The notes under the pieces: generated by a model | Database searches by the model: none | What the model saw: only the letters and a program-made list of their open reading frames with translations | Told to the model about the DNA's origin: nothing | Assembly (NCBI RefSeq): GCF_009870125.1 | Contig: NC_046679.1 | Location: forward strand, 7,874,001-7,938,000 | Direction: 5' to 3' | Length of the DNA: 64,000 nt | Origin: Drosophila pseudoobscura | Lineage: Eukaryota > Arthropoda > Insecta > Diptera > Drosophilidae | In this document: positions 33,207 through 44,900 of the stretch, one piece after another | How the letters are laid out: every line of letters starts with the position of its first letter | Position numbering within the stretch: the first letter of the stretch is position 1 | Position numbers and translations under genes: made by a program

Positions 33207-35111
33207 GATCTGATCGGATCTGATCGGATCGGTTCGGATCATTCTAGCTTTCAGTCAAAATTGTTGTAGTTTCACCTTGGCTTACAAACTTCGGACTGTC
33301 CAAATTTCACCAAGTGTATCCGTAATCTTTGTCTCGCTCTATATTAAATACAGATATTAAAGATATTTACATGCATATATCTACTGTTAAATCGGCTTAA
33401 TGTAGATCTAAACGAAACTCCTCTAAATTCGAAAAAACAACTACACCAATCACATAAAATGTAAAAACGATGAAGCGGTGTTTAAACGATAAAAGTGATA
33501 TATATATATACTATACTACATAGAGATTGTATCTGATCTGATCCAATCCGTTAATATTTTAGAGAACTTACAAGAACTGGTTGCGAGGATTGTTAAGCGA
33601 CAAAGAGAGAGAGATAATGAAACAATACTTAACAGTCTAGTTCTGTGCTGCTGTTTGATTAGGTCCTAGCTCTAATAACGCCAATAAAGTTTACATATTA
33701 CGAGTATCTACATAGACATATGGCTGAGCTGAGACAACCTATATAGTACTATATATATACAACTAGAATAACTAATTGAACACTTGTTGACCCACTAAAA
33801 TCGAAATCAATATATTAAATATTAAATTAGTTATAAGATGGCATCCAAACCCACTCAACTCTTGGCCGGCTTTAGACCTCGTCTATGATATTTCTCGCCA
33901 TCCCTTCGTCCCTCGCCTATTCTAGACCTATTTATTATTGTATATCGTGTATTTTGTTGGATCAACACACTGTATAAGTATTTTTATAAACAATTTCTGT
34001 GAGACTTTCGTCGGGTCGGATCGGGTCTCGTTGGGGTTGAGGTTGAGTTTGGTTTGCACGCATATTGAAATAGTAATAATATCGAATAATCATCTACTGA
34101 AATTTCGAGTAAAATGCAATTCTAATCAATAAATTGAATAGTTTACAGTTTACTGTCAATAAACCATAAACGGATCTTCTTTTTTTGATACTTAAAGGCC
34201 TGCAAAGGGATATCCCCACGATTAACATTTATCTGAAGTTGTCTTTGGGTTTCAATGCTGACGATCCAGAGTCATTAATTCCAACAGAAACAGGCAATTT
34301 GGTCAACGTTTTGTCTGTTTTAATAAGTATTAATTTTCGTACGTATGATATATATGATTTAATGTGTTGTAAAGATGCAAATACGATTTCTCTCGGCGCA
34401 GATTGGAAGAAAGGAATTAAAAATTACTATTATTTTCTAAATGTATGGAAACTTTACTAATTTAAACAATTCACACATTATTTGATTGATCTTGAATCAC
34501 TAAACTTCCGTTTTTTGGCTATTTTGTGATATTTTATACAGTTTTTTTTAAATATTTAACTAAAAAATATAATTTCTGGAAAAACGGCCCAATATAAGCT
34601 AAAGTTAAATTTATTAAAATTTAATTCAAAACTTTTTTGTATTTTTTATTTATTAAAAAAGAAAAAAAAAGTAGTAGTTTTGAACCTTTTTTTTCTTTTT
34701 TAACAAGAAAAATTTTTCAATTGCCCGCAGGGCTGCATTTACCAATGTTTCATATATTGCTTAAGTATTTTCAGTCCATAAAGTACTTTTTTAATATACT
34801 TCAAATAAAATAGAGATTTTCCAACTATCTCTAACGAATGTCTGCCTTGTATTTCCTTCTAAAAATTAATACAGCCGATTGTTGCATCAGAAAAATAAAA
34901 ATAGATTTAAATTCTTCTAAAATAAAACACAGTTTTGTATTTATTTACGATTTAAATAATAACATACACAACATGGGCGTACATACACACCCACTTCTTC
35001 ACTTCACTTCACTCCACACTCCACTCCTCTCGTTTCCTACATTGTGACGGATTAACTTAGAATAAATCATTAAATAAGCACTTTAGTGGCCTAAACTACG
35101 TGAGAAGACAG
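33207..35111. other. Fem-1 3' UTR and convergent spacer
   Basis: Fem-1 3' UTR probably reaches the AATAAA at 33683-33688, or those at 34128 and 34158. The rest is A/T-rich spacer with no gene seen. Near 34940 a minus-strand AATAAA could end knickkopf. Confidence 0.5.
33683..33688 (+). terminator. Candidate Fem-1 poly(A) signal
   Basis: Perfect AATAAA about 475 bases after the stop. Two further copies (34128 and 34158) could give a longer mRNA. Confidence 0.4.
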
Positions 35112-37843
35112 TCAACATTTCGCTGGATGGGCCAGCAGCACGAGCAGAGGCAGCAGGACACAGGCGAAGGTCCATGACCAGACGGTGAGCCTGGACTGGC
35201 CGCTGTGCCGCAGATTGGTGTAGCTGTCCACGATGTGGATCTTCCAGCCCATGTTGCCGTGCGTGAAGGAATTGTAGTAGACCGTATCGGGCCAGGTGAT
35301 GTTCGGGGTAATCTCCAGTAGGGCCGGCGGCTCGTCCACGCACTCGGTCAGCAGGGATCGATTGAACTTTTTGAATGTCGAAAAGTTGTCGTCCAGGCGA
35401 CGATCGTAGTTGGGTGGATATCGCGACAGGCAGAGGGGACCCGCTGCCGTGGGCTTGGGCCGTCCACGACGGGTGAATTCCACACCGGCCAGGACTCGGA
35501 TCTCGCTCTGTTTGGCGTCCGACAGCCGATCAAAGCCGCCCTGGGGGTCATCGGTTATCACCAGCGGGTGATAGTGCTCCGGCGAGTGGGGATTGTTGCC
35601 GCCGCGCACCTTGAACGTGTAGGTGAGGCCACGCTTCAAAAAGAGCTCGGGTATCATGTAGCCGTTGATGTACCAGGCCAGGCCGCTGGACACGTGACCG
35701 GTAAGCCCCTGATAGCCACGCAGACCACCCGAGGGACCCAGATAAGCATTGAAAGTCCGCACAGTGCTACAAAGGAGACGAATCATGCAGGAGAACAGAT
35801 CTTTTCATGGCAGAGCATCTGACTTACGCATCTGTGATCCTTGTGCGCTCCCACAGCTGGACAGGTGCCTCTGTGCGTTTGGTGAAGGCGAAGCAATCGT
35901 TCACCGGCTCCGTGGTGTTAAAGTCGATCACTATATCGCTCTTGGGATAATGTGTGTGAAAAGCGGGTTCGTTGTTCGAGTCCAACTGGCCAAAGGCCCA
36001 CACGACGTAGTTACTGCGATCCAAAAATATTTCCTTGTCGCCATCATCGGCTGCAGAGAGGAGATATCAAAAGTTAAATCAGAGATTAATGTATCCTTGA
36101 AAGTGGTGGCCACTCACATGACTTGAGGATGCGTCTGAAGCTGATGGTATTGATGCCTTCCTTCCGGCTGTATGTGTTCAACTGGAAGCTGTCCAGGCCG
36201 CCCACCACATCGTCACGGCACACGCCCTTGTTCTGGCCGAGCACCTGGACGCAGGGCGCCAGCGAGGTGATGTTATAGTCAACGGTATAGCCCCTGATCT
36301 CATCGATGTAGGCCACCACAACATCGGAGCCGATCATTTGGCTGGACACATCCGATCCCGATATGCCAAAGGACATGTAATCATTGGCTGCCACTTGGCC
36401 GGATAGCTGGAAGGTGATCTGTGGCCCAAACACCTCCCAGGACACTTGCAGGTCCTTGTGCAGCTGCCGGCAGTTGGGTAGCGAGAACTCAAAGGGCGTG
36501 ACCTTCACCAGAGAGGGCGGCACATTCAGACCATCGTTGATGAGGACATGGCCATAGTTCTCATTGTCGGCCACGTCGTAGATGCTGATCCAATCGATGT
36601 CGAAGATGGTCTTATCGCCCGGCAGCTCCAGCTCAATGTTCTCCTTGTTGTACCTCCGAATGGGATCGAGACTGAAGCAAAGAATGAGACAGGATGATTA
36701 AGGATGAGCAGAATAATTGTGTAGCACTCACTATCCCCGTTCGTCGGGCATTTTGCTGCCTCTGCTCGATGGCTGCGCTCCCACTCCCGTCCAGAAGAAG
36801 GTCCGCTTGCCGCGGCCATCGTACGTGAAGTCCTTGATGCGTATGGTCTTGGAGTCGAGGATCTCGATGCTGCTGCTGCTGACATTGTGGCTGCGCTTCG
36901 AGAAGGTGCCGCCCAGCTGAGGCCGCGGCGGCTCAAACTCCTCGGGTATATACACATCGCCGAAGTTGTTCTGGTTGTTGAGGTCATAGACGGCCAGCCA
37001 TTTGATTTCCGTAATCTTCTTGCGGTCGGGCAAACTGAGGGTAAAGTCCTTGTTGTGATATCGATCCAGGATGTTGGTTCTACAAGAGTATACCATAGCA
37101 TATTAGAAAATAGAGGGAAAGATGAATCGATCCCACTTACTTGCCGTACTCGTCGGGCACTATGAAGCCCTGTGGCCCCGGCCGATTGCTGGCCCCCGAC
37201 CAGAAGAACGTATCCGCTCCGTTGCCATCGTAATTGAAGCCCACTATCAGGAAGGTGTACTCATTCACGGCGTACACATCGCCGGACACCTGATGGTGAT
37301 ACGAGTTGAGTTTGCCCAAGTATTTTCCCCGGTACGGCCCATCTTCTTCCTCGTCCTCGACTTGGGCCCCTGTGGGTGGGATGAGAATGTTAGCTAAGAA
37401 CCGGCCTCAGTGGTTGCGACGAAAGACTTTGGTCACAAACTCGTTTCCGGGTCTTTTCCTCGACTGACTAATGGCTTTTGATTTACTGCCACTGGGGCGG
37501 CGGCACAGCGCCCTCTCGCGGCCAGAGGCAGACCCAGACAGACGGTAGACCAGTTTCTCTAGTTTTACACGAAAGTGAATTTGTTTTTGCCAGCCTCAAG
37601 CGTAACGCTTGTAGAAATTTCTCTTTCTTTTTTATAGCGTGCTATTGCAATTAATCGAGCTGCCCCCTACCCCTACTTACGGGCACTGGGCGGACCGAAT
37701 GCAGTCAAGAAAAGCAGGAAAAGCGCCACAGAAACCAGCTGTTGCTTCTGCAGTCGGCGTCGCAGTCGCAGTGGCTGAGTGCTGCTGGTGCAGCGATGAC
37801 AAAGAACGCCACCGTCGCTGCCGCCTTGGTGTCTCAATGTCAT
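35112..37843 (-). CDS. knk: Knickkopf, GPI-anchored chitin-matrix organiser
   Basis: Knickkopf protects and organises newly made chitin in insect cuticle and tracheae, at the apical surface. Six coding exons: 37843-37681, 37369-37141, 37079-36732, 36671-36118, 36050-35828 and 35766-35112, all in phase, giving 723 residues. A hydrophobic segment (LVSVALFLLFLTAF) near residue 40 serves as signal sequence. Two DM13 domains follow (about residues 66-180 and 180-300), each with the DTFFW or RTFFW motif. Next is a DOMON domain (about 300-470; SYNI-type ITFQLSGQVAANDYMSFGIS). A plastocyanin-like third domain (FKVRGGNNPHSPEHYHPLVI) completes the family layout. The C-terminal VWSWTFACVLLPLLVLL is a GPI signal. 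An in-frame ATG at 37957 would add 38 residues before the signal; I chose 37843. Confidence 0.94.
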
Positions 37844-40512
37844 TTTTTCTGCGAAGCGGACCTCTCTCTCTCCCACTCGTACTCCCACTTCCTGCGCCAC
37901 GTACAGCTGTCGCGCCGTCTCGCTTTTACCAATCTCTCTCCGCTTTCGCTGTTTCACTCTCTACAGACTCCTCGCACAGGCAGCAGCAGTAGCATTTTGC
38001 ATTTTTTGCATTTATGCAAGATTTTTGCCAACAATTTCAAATCAATTTCTTTAAAGCCAAGTTATTTGGTTTAGGTTTTTCCTGGGTTTGTCTTAAGGTC
38101 GTTTCGTCACTTGCATGCGTTTGCGCTGCTATTGTATTGTTTTGTGTGTTCGATAGGCCAAAACAGGTTTGAGTCGCAGATCCGGCGTTTTTTTCACTTT
38201 TTCTTCTGTTGTTAAAATAAACCAAATCGCGCCGCGTCTCTCAGTGGACTGAGCCGTCGACTTTAAGCCTCCGTTGGGGTCGGTCTTGGCGTGGCCGTTA
38301 ATTTCGGATACGTTTCTTTTGCAGTTGGAGCTGGTGAAGCTTTCATACGTTGAGTGAGCTTTGCGCTCTCACCGTTGCTCTCTCCCTCTCTCTCTCGATC
38401 GCTGCGTCGTGTCGTGCGAAATGCGTGCCTGGCATTGCAATGGCCTAACGGTACTGGCGGTGTGTTCTAGGAAAAACGCGAGTTACACTTCAAGTTTTCT
38501 AGCTAGACATGAGCCACTCATCCAAAAATGTATAGTTTAGATGCCAAGGGAACGTTCAAGCTGAAGATTCCTACAAAAATAAGTACCTCATCCAACAAGA
38601 GTCATGATCGGCTTAATATTTCTCATAGTCCGGATATTAACACAATGAACCAAAGGTACAAAAATCATCCAATTATAAAACAATTGCTTACGAGTAGTTA
38701 TATAATGTACGACCATTTGCCATCCTAATACGTAGCTGATTCCGTCTCATAATCTTTCAACCAATACATGGTCCTTGGCGAGGCGCAGTCGGTCCCAGAC
38801 TCAGAGAAAATAATTTATTATTGTATAATTGGGCATTCCGTTTCGAACGATTCGCTTTTGCGTCGCCAAACAGTGTGCATTAAATGCTGCAAATTTTCAG
38901 ACCGTAAGATCCCACGTTGGAGGATGCTGGGACCGACTGTTTCTCAGACGATCTGAAGTGGCGGTAAGAGACGAAGCTTTGGTGACGCTCTGTCTAAGGA
39001 GCATCACGACCAAACCCCGCCATAGAATAGCTTTTTGGTGCCCCATGCAACATCTTGGTATTGTTAGTCTTTGGTGCGATGTAATCTCCGCAAGACCTTA
39101 AAAGCCCCATAGAGAATATCCCATGGAATAAAAAAAAAAGAGCCAAAGAACCATATAAACAAAGCCAAATCTAATTAACAAACTGTTGCTTAATGCATCG
39201 GATGTATTGATATAAAATGATCCAAATTGAACAAATTTAAAGGCAAGAAGATTCTTGCTAGTACAGCCAAACTTTTCCATTACGGACTGCCATACAACGA
39301 AGCTTTCTATACAACGAATTTATTTCTAAAACATTGCAATGATATATTCTGCAAAAATGAATTCTTTACTACGAATTTTCCGTATGAGTGAAATTCGCTA
39401 TATGGAAATATATCATATGGACACTCAATACTTAGTCACTGAAGCACTCACTGCATGTCAATAACTGGTTCAGATAGTACGGAGTCCCCATATTTTAATA
39501 GTAACCCAAGGAAAAAAACATACACACTTTTGGATTATTTTTGTCAATTTTCTTGCTTGCAAAACTAAATTTTATTCTTATGTTTTGGGTTTTATCCGAT
39601 CTGATCTTTACTTTGAATAGCAATGCAATTCAATTAATGTTTTGAAAACTAATCAATTGCATTTTGTATATTTTCTCTGCCGGTTTGCCATCTGTTGGAC
39701 AGTCTACTAGTAGACTGTTTTTGGTTTTTATTTCATTTTATGAATGATTTTTTGCTTTTCTTCTCCTTTTTTATTGCGATTTTATTTACAAAAAGGCATT
39801 TATTGAAAGAATGTGCGTTGTATGGAAAGAAAAGAGAACAAAAACAAAACAAAATAGTGGGAAATTTGCAAACAAATCAATCAAATAAATGACGAAGAAA
39901 AAAATATGTGGAAAAGTGTATACAATTTATCAACCAATATTCTCACTGACTGTATATCATAAAAAAGTTTATGTTTCACTGTTCATCTGATTCGTTTATG
40001 TGTATATATATGCTAGCCGCTCTCTGGTGTCTCCTCTCCGTCCGGCATTTCTATCTCTTTCTGTTTCTCTTTGCCTTTGCTTTGTCCGTACAACTAGTTC
40101 ATTGAAAATACAATATTACTTTTAAATATATATCATAATATATGTATACGTAATTATTCTCATAAGAAGCACAATTTATGGTTGTTTTAGTTTTTATTTC
40201 ATCATTTTATGCTTTTACATTTTCAGTATTTTGAACTTGCCGCCATTCAGAAATTCTCGTTTAACATTTTTAGCGCATACTTTCTTCCTTTTATTTGTTT
40301 TGTTTTTTTTTTTTTTTTTTTAATTTACTTTCATTTATTGTTTGTTTATTTAGTTGTTAACACTAGACACTAGATAACCTATAAAAAGTGGGTCACTTTA
40401 CTTGCATTTCGTGATTAAAAAAGAAACTTTACAAAACAATAAACAGGCTGGAAAAAGTCTCGGTAAGAATGGTAAATGTTTAAATGGGTATAGGGAGGGT
40501 ATATGGGTATAT

Positions 40513-40547
40513 GGGAGGGCGGGGGTGGGGGTGGGGGTGGGGGTGGG
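40513..40547. repeat. GGGGGT repeat, G-quadruplex candidate
   Basis: Seven runs of three or more G separated by one or two bases. It fits the G3+N1-7 quadruplex pattern on the plus strand. It lies in the downstream region of twins, whose transcript would carry the C-rich strand. Confidence 0.85.
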
Positions 40548-41049
40548 CAGGCAGGCAGGCTACATGTGAGAATCGGTCTTGGACGCACGCACGCATAGTC
40601 GAACTAAAAGTAGCAATACTTAGCTTAAAATGTAGCGTATAAAAATAGTTTTTCTTTTTGTTTTTCCTTGATCTTGCGTTCTCTTTAGATAGTTATTAAA
40701 TTAAACGAATTGAGAGCACTAAATTTAGGTTTAAACTTAGGCTGCGTTTTTTTTGCTTTATAAATGTGTTGTGTTTTCGTTTTTTTTTTTTTTGTTTATA
40801 TTCATACTTCACTCATACTTGATTCGCACTGCCTCTGGATTCATCTTAGTGAATAAAAAACGTGTGTGTTTTTAAAATGAGCATTTTGAATTGTTTTTGC
40901 TGTTCAGAGAACAGGCAATGACTGAGAGACTTAGCTCCAGAGCTAATCTGATGAGATACAAAACTTAGACATCATCTCTCTCTGAAATTGTAGCATGGAA
41001 TGAACTTGGTCGAAAGCGCATAAACAATCAGATATACATATGTATATAT

Positions 41050-41051
<2 letters not shown>

Positions 41052-41081
<30 letters not shown>
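41052..41081. repeat. GT microsatellite
   Basis: About 14 copies of GT in a row. Confidence 0.95.
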
Positions 41082-41086
<5 letters not shown>

Positions 41087-41764
41087 GAGAAGAGCTAACA
41101 GGGTTCCTTGACTTGACTGGACCTGACTTTTTTTCGTTTTCGTTTCTGCTTCTGTTTTCTCCCTTAAACTTAACAAGCGAACAGAACAAATATTACAGTA
41201 TGCACCACACGCATTGCATTTCATCATCATCATCATTATCATTATCATTGTTTTTTTTTTTTCTTGTTTTTGCTTTTGTTGTATATTATTAATAATTTTT
41301 ATTACAAATACTTGGGCGCTGGCTTCTAATTATACATAATTTTCGGGAAAATCATCCGTTCTGTTATCGGTAATGTAATCATTAAACGGTACCTCTCTTA
41401 TTGTTGCCTTTTAAATTGCGCTACAAGAAATCAACTTTACGCTTTACTATTTATAAATGTTATGTATAAAAAATTTGTTTCCTTCTTTCTCTCTCTCTCT
41501 CTTTTTCTCACTTCCGCTCTATCTTCATTTCCTCTTAAGTTTCTTTTTTGAGGGCGCCTGAACAATGCGCAAACATTTTACAAAACATTTGCTATGGCAT
41601 TATGTTTTGTTTTGTTTATTTTTTTTTTTTTTTAAGATTTTGGATGGATGTCGGCCGGGCCTGAAAAAGGTGTAATTTAACAAACAACAAACGATTTGAA
41701 TTTAAAGAGAACAAAAGAATCGAATTAACATTATAATTAAAATGAGGCGACCTCTGCCAAGGCA

Positions 41765-41815
41765 GTGGCTCCAGTGGCTCCAGTGGTTACAGTGGCTCCA
41801 GTGGCTCCAGTGACT
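41765..41815. repeat. Nine-base minisatellite near the twins stop
   Basis: About five copies of a GGCTCCAGT-type unit (one copy varied to GGTTACAGT), 100 bases past the twins stop codon and so probably in its 3' UTR. Confidence 0.8.
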
Positions 41816-41914
41816 GCTTTGGCTGAGGCTCAGGCGTGTTTTTGTTGGCTGTTCTGGCTGCTGTCGTTGTGGTTGTGGGTGTGTGATTTCGGTGTGAGGT
41901 TTATAGAGTGTTGG

Positions 41915-44900
41915 CTAAAATTTATCCTGAAATATGAACAGATTGTTGGTCGCGGCCACTGCGATGATATTCTCTTCGGGATGCCAGGCGGTGTGCAGAA
42001 TTTTCTTGTTAAAGTCGAGACAGTCCACGCTGATCTCGTCCTTCTTCCGTTTGCCACCAGTGCAAACTTTTCGCGGCTTGAGCACCGTCTTCGGCTTGAT
42101 GATGTCCCTGGAGGCCTCCAGCGTGACATCCTTTTTCGAGTTGCGATCAAAGACACGGAAAAAGTTATTGTAGCTGCCAGTCATGATCGAGCTATCCTTG
42201 CCGTTCCAACAGCACTCGAATTTGTCGAAAATGCAATCGTTCTCATACAGCGAGCACAGTTTAGCGCGCAGGTATTCGTGGACCTACCAAAAACAGAGCC
42301 CAATGGTTAAAAGAACATCTATGGTATAATATACGATCCACACACTCACCGGATAGGTCTCAATGGGCTTGGTTTCCATGTGCAAGTCCCACACCTTGAT
42401 GCTCAGATAGTCCCGGGAGATCATATAGCGACCAGAATTGCTCAGCTTCACATCACTGATGGAGCTGATTATCTCGCTGAAGAAGCTGCGATTCGTTGGA
42501 TTCTCGGGCTCCTCGAACTGTTTGCTGTGCCGGTCGCATAACGCCGCCGAACGCATATCACATAAACGTATTGTGCCCTTGGAGCTCGAATAGACGAACA
42601 CATTGCACTCGGTCGGATGGAATTCGGCTGCCGTGATCACCTCGGTGAGCTCCTCCATGTTGGTTGGCTTGATGTCGACAATGTTGTAGCTCTGATTGAC
42701 CACCTCCAGGTGCCAGAGATTGATGCGCAAATCGTCGGCGGACAGGAAAGTCTCTTGATCGGAATTAACGCTAATTGAATTTATGTGATAGGTATGTGCA
42801 TTGGCGAAGGTGCGACGCGGCGAGGCCTCCACCATCAGCGGTATCTGCTTCACAGAAGGAACTCGTAAGGCGGTTACATTTTGGGGATCCCTGATCAGAC
42901 CGTTCTCCTCTTTCGTGTTGTAGCCCTCAAAGGACTTGTCGCGCTCGCTGACCTTCCACAACTTGACCGTCTTGTCGTTGGTGGAGAGCAGAAAGTGCAC
43001 TGGGTTCTTCTGTTGCAGCCATCGGATTTTGTTGATCTTCTCCTCGATCTCCAGCGACTTGAGGTAATCGAATTCGGGCTCGTGCGATTGGAATGTCGAA
43101 TAGACATTGTATTCGCCGCGTCGCGGATTGGCGGCTTTCGAGGCAGGATCACGCTGCAATCGAAATATAACGATTAGATATCAGAATGTATCCCCGTTGA
43201 ATATTTTTCTTCTTCGATTTCCACTTACCTGAAAGATGACGACGCGACCGCCCTTGTCGCCGGTGGCCAGCAGTTCGCCATCGTGATTGAATTCCACGCA
43301 GGATATGATATCCGCATCTGTGACATCATCGTCCAAGGCGCCCTTAATCTGTGAGAAGCACCAGGACGCCTCTCCATTACCTGCAAAGAGAGAGCACGAC
43401 CAAATGATGATTATGGTAGGTGACACCTTCGGTCTGTTTGAGTTCCGTTTGCGGAATGCCATTTGCCCTGGACTGGCCTGGCCTGCCCTGCCCTGCCCCA
43501 AAGGTTGGACTTGTTACATTTGATTTTCTTCTCATCGTCTCTCAAGCACTCTCGCACAATCAATAGCTGGCTCTGGCTCTGGGAAGGACGACATCAATGC
43601 GGATGACGGCGTCGTTGTCCTGCCTTGGTCAAATATTTGCTAATGACGCCATTCCCGTCCTTCCATCCACTGCTCGATGGAGCAGACCAGCGCACTTTAA
43701 AGCCCTTTAAGCTCTTGGCCAAATATTCTTTCCGTTTTGGGTTCGGTTTCTGTTTCCTTCCTCCCTGCCTCCTCCTGTCTCTCTGTTAGCCGATTCCGGC
43801 CTGCCAGCTCTACTTTTCGCGATTGCGGTACGTTGTGTAAACGATGACGTTGGAACCCCGTCTATCTCCAACCGCCACCCCCACACCCACCCCCACACTG
43901 TCATACGGAAAACATGAGAACATTAATTTTGGAAATGCTTTTCTCTTTTTATACCCTCACAGAGGGGGTTACACTTCAGTTATAACCTTTAAGGACTCCC
44001 TTAAGGTTTATTTCTGTAGAGATTCCTGGTAGATATTTGTGGATATATCTACAAAGAAAGAAGACTAGACTTTGATCATTATTGACTTGCTGTATCCCTA
44101 GTTTTTATAGGAAAAGGTAGCAATAGGCAGCGATTACTGGAGGCTAATGATTACCAAACAGATGTATTGGATCTGATATACAAATATCCCAACAAAACAT
44201 CTTTCTTCTGGCCACAAAGGTCGGTCATCCATTAGTGCGAAAATTCCCAAACAAAAGCAACGATTTCCTCTCAAAATTCTGATACTTCCTCAAGCAACTA
44301 TTTCCTCTCAAAATTCGGAAACTTCCTCGATACAAGGCCACTCTTAAGCGTTGCAAAATCATCCCTGATCTTCGAGGGTTTCGAATACATGGCTTGTCCT
44401 GGATAATGGGCACTGGAAAGTCTTAATTACTTTTCGATTGGTATTAATTATTACCACAAATAGATTGCACATTTTGTAGTCTCATTAAACTTCATAGAAT
44501 ATTAATCCCTGATTGATTCTATTCAATTTATTCACCATTGACAGAGAAAAGAGGCCCACTGTACGTGTGTTTTATTTCCTCTGTCTCTCTGGTCGCCTCT
44601 CCTCTTTCCACAATTTTTGCCAATTTTTTCATCATTTCTAGATATTCAGTTTTGCTTTTGTTTGTTTGATTTTTGCGGCACTGCTGCCACAGGCACAACG
44701 CCCTTGCCCCGCCCAGTCCCATGTGCTGTGTGACCTCATTATTGGGTTGTCTGTTGGTCTGTTGGCCCGTTGGCTGTGCTGCCGTTGTTCCTCGTTGCCT
44801 TCTTGACTGCCTCTACCTCTGCCTGTGCCTGTGCCCTGCCTCTGGCTGCCATTGACGACGTCATGAGATGTGATTGACGAGGCGAAGCAATTGTGTGAGT

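Larger units (their letters stand above)
37844..41914. other. knk upstream flank and twins downstream region
   Basis: Left part: knk 5' UTR and promoter, with a purine/pyrimidine-rich TCTCTC patch near 38375-38397. Middle: unrecognised DNA, with ACGAA-containing repeats near 39290-39410 that loosely resemble the ends of pogo-type elements. Right part, up to 41914, probably includes the long twins 3' UTR on the minus strand, with homopolymers, a G-rich tract, a TG repeat and a 9-base minisatellite. No gene is recognised. Confidence 0.5.

Noticed and set aside
41765-42310. 181-codon plus-strand frame beginning MAPVAPVV
   Set aside because: The repeated start comes from the nine-base minisatellite and the rest is antisense to the last twins exon.
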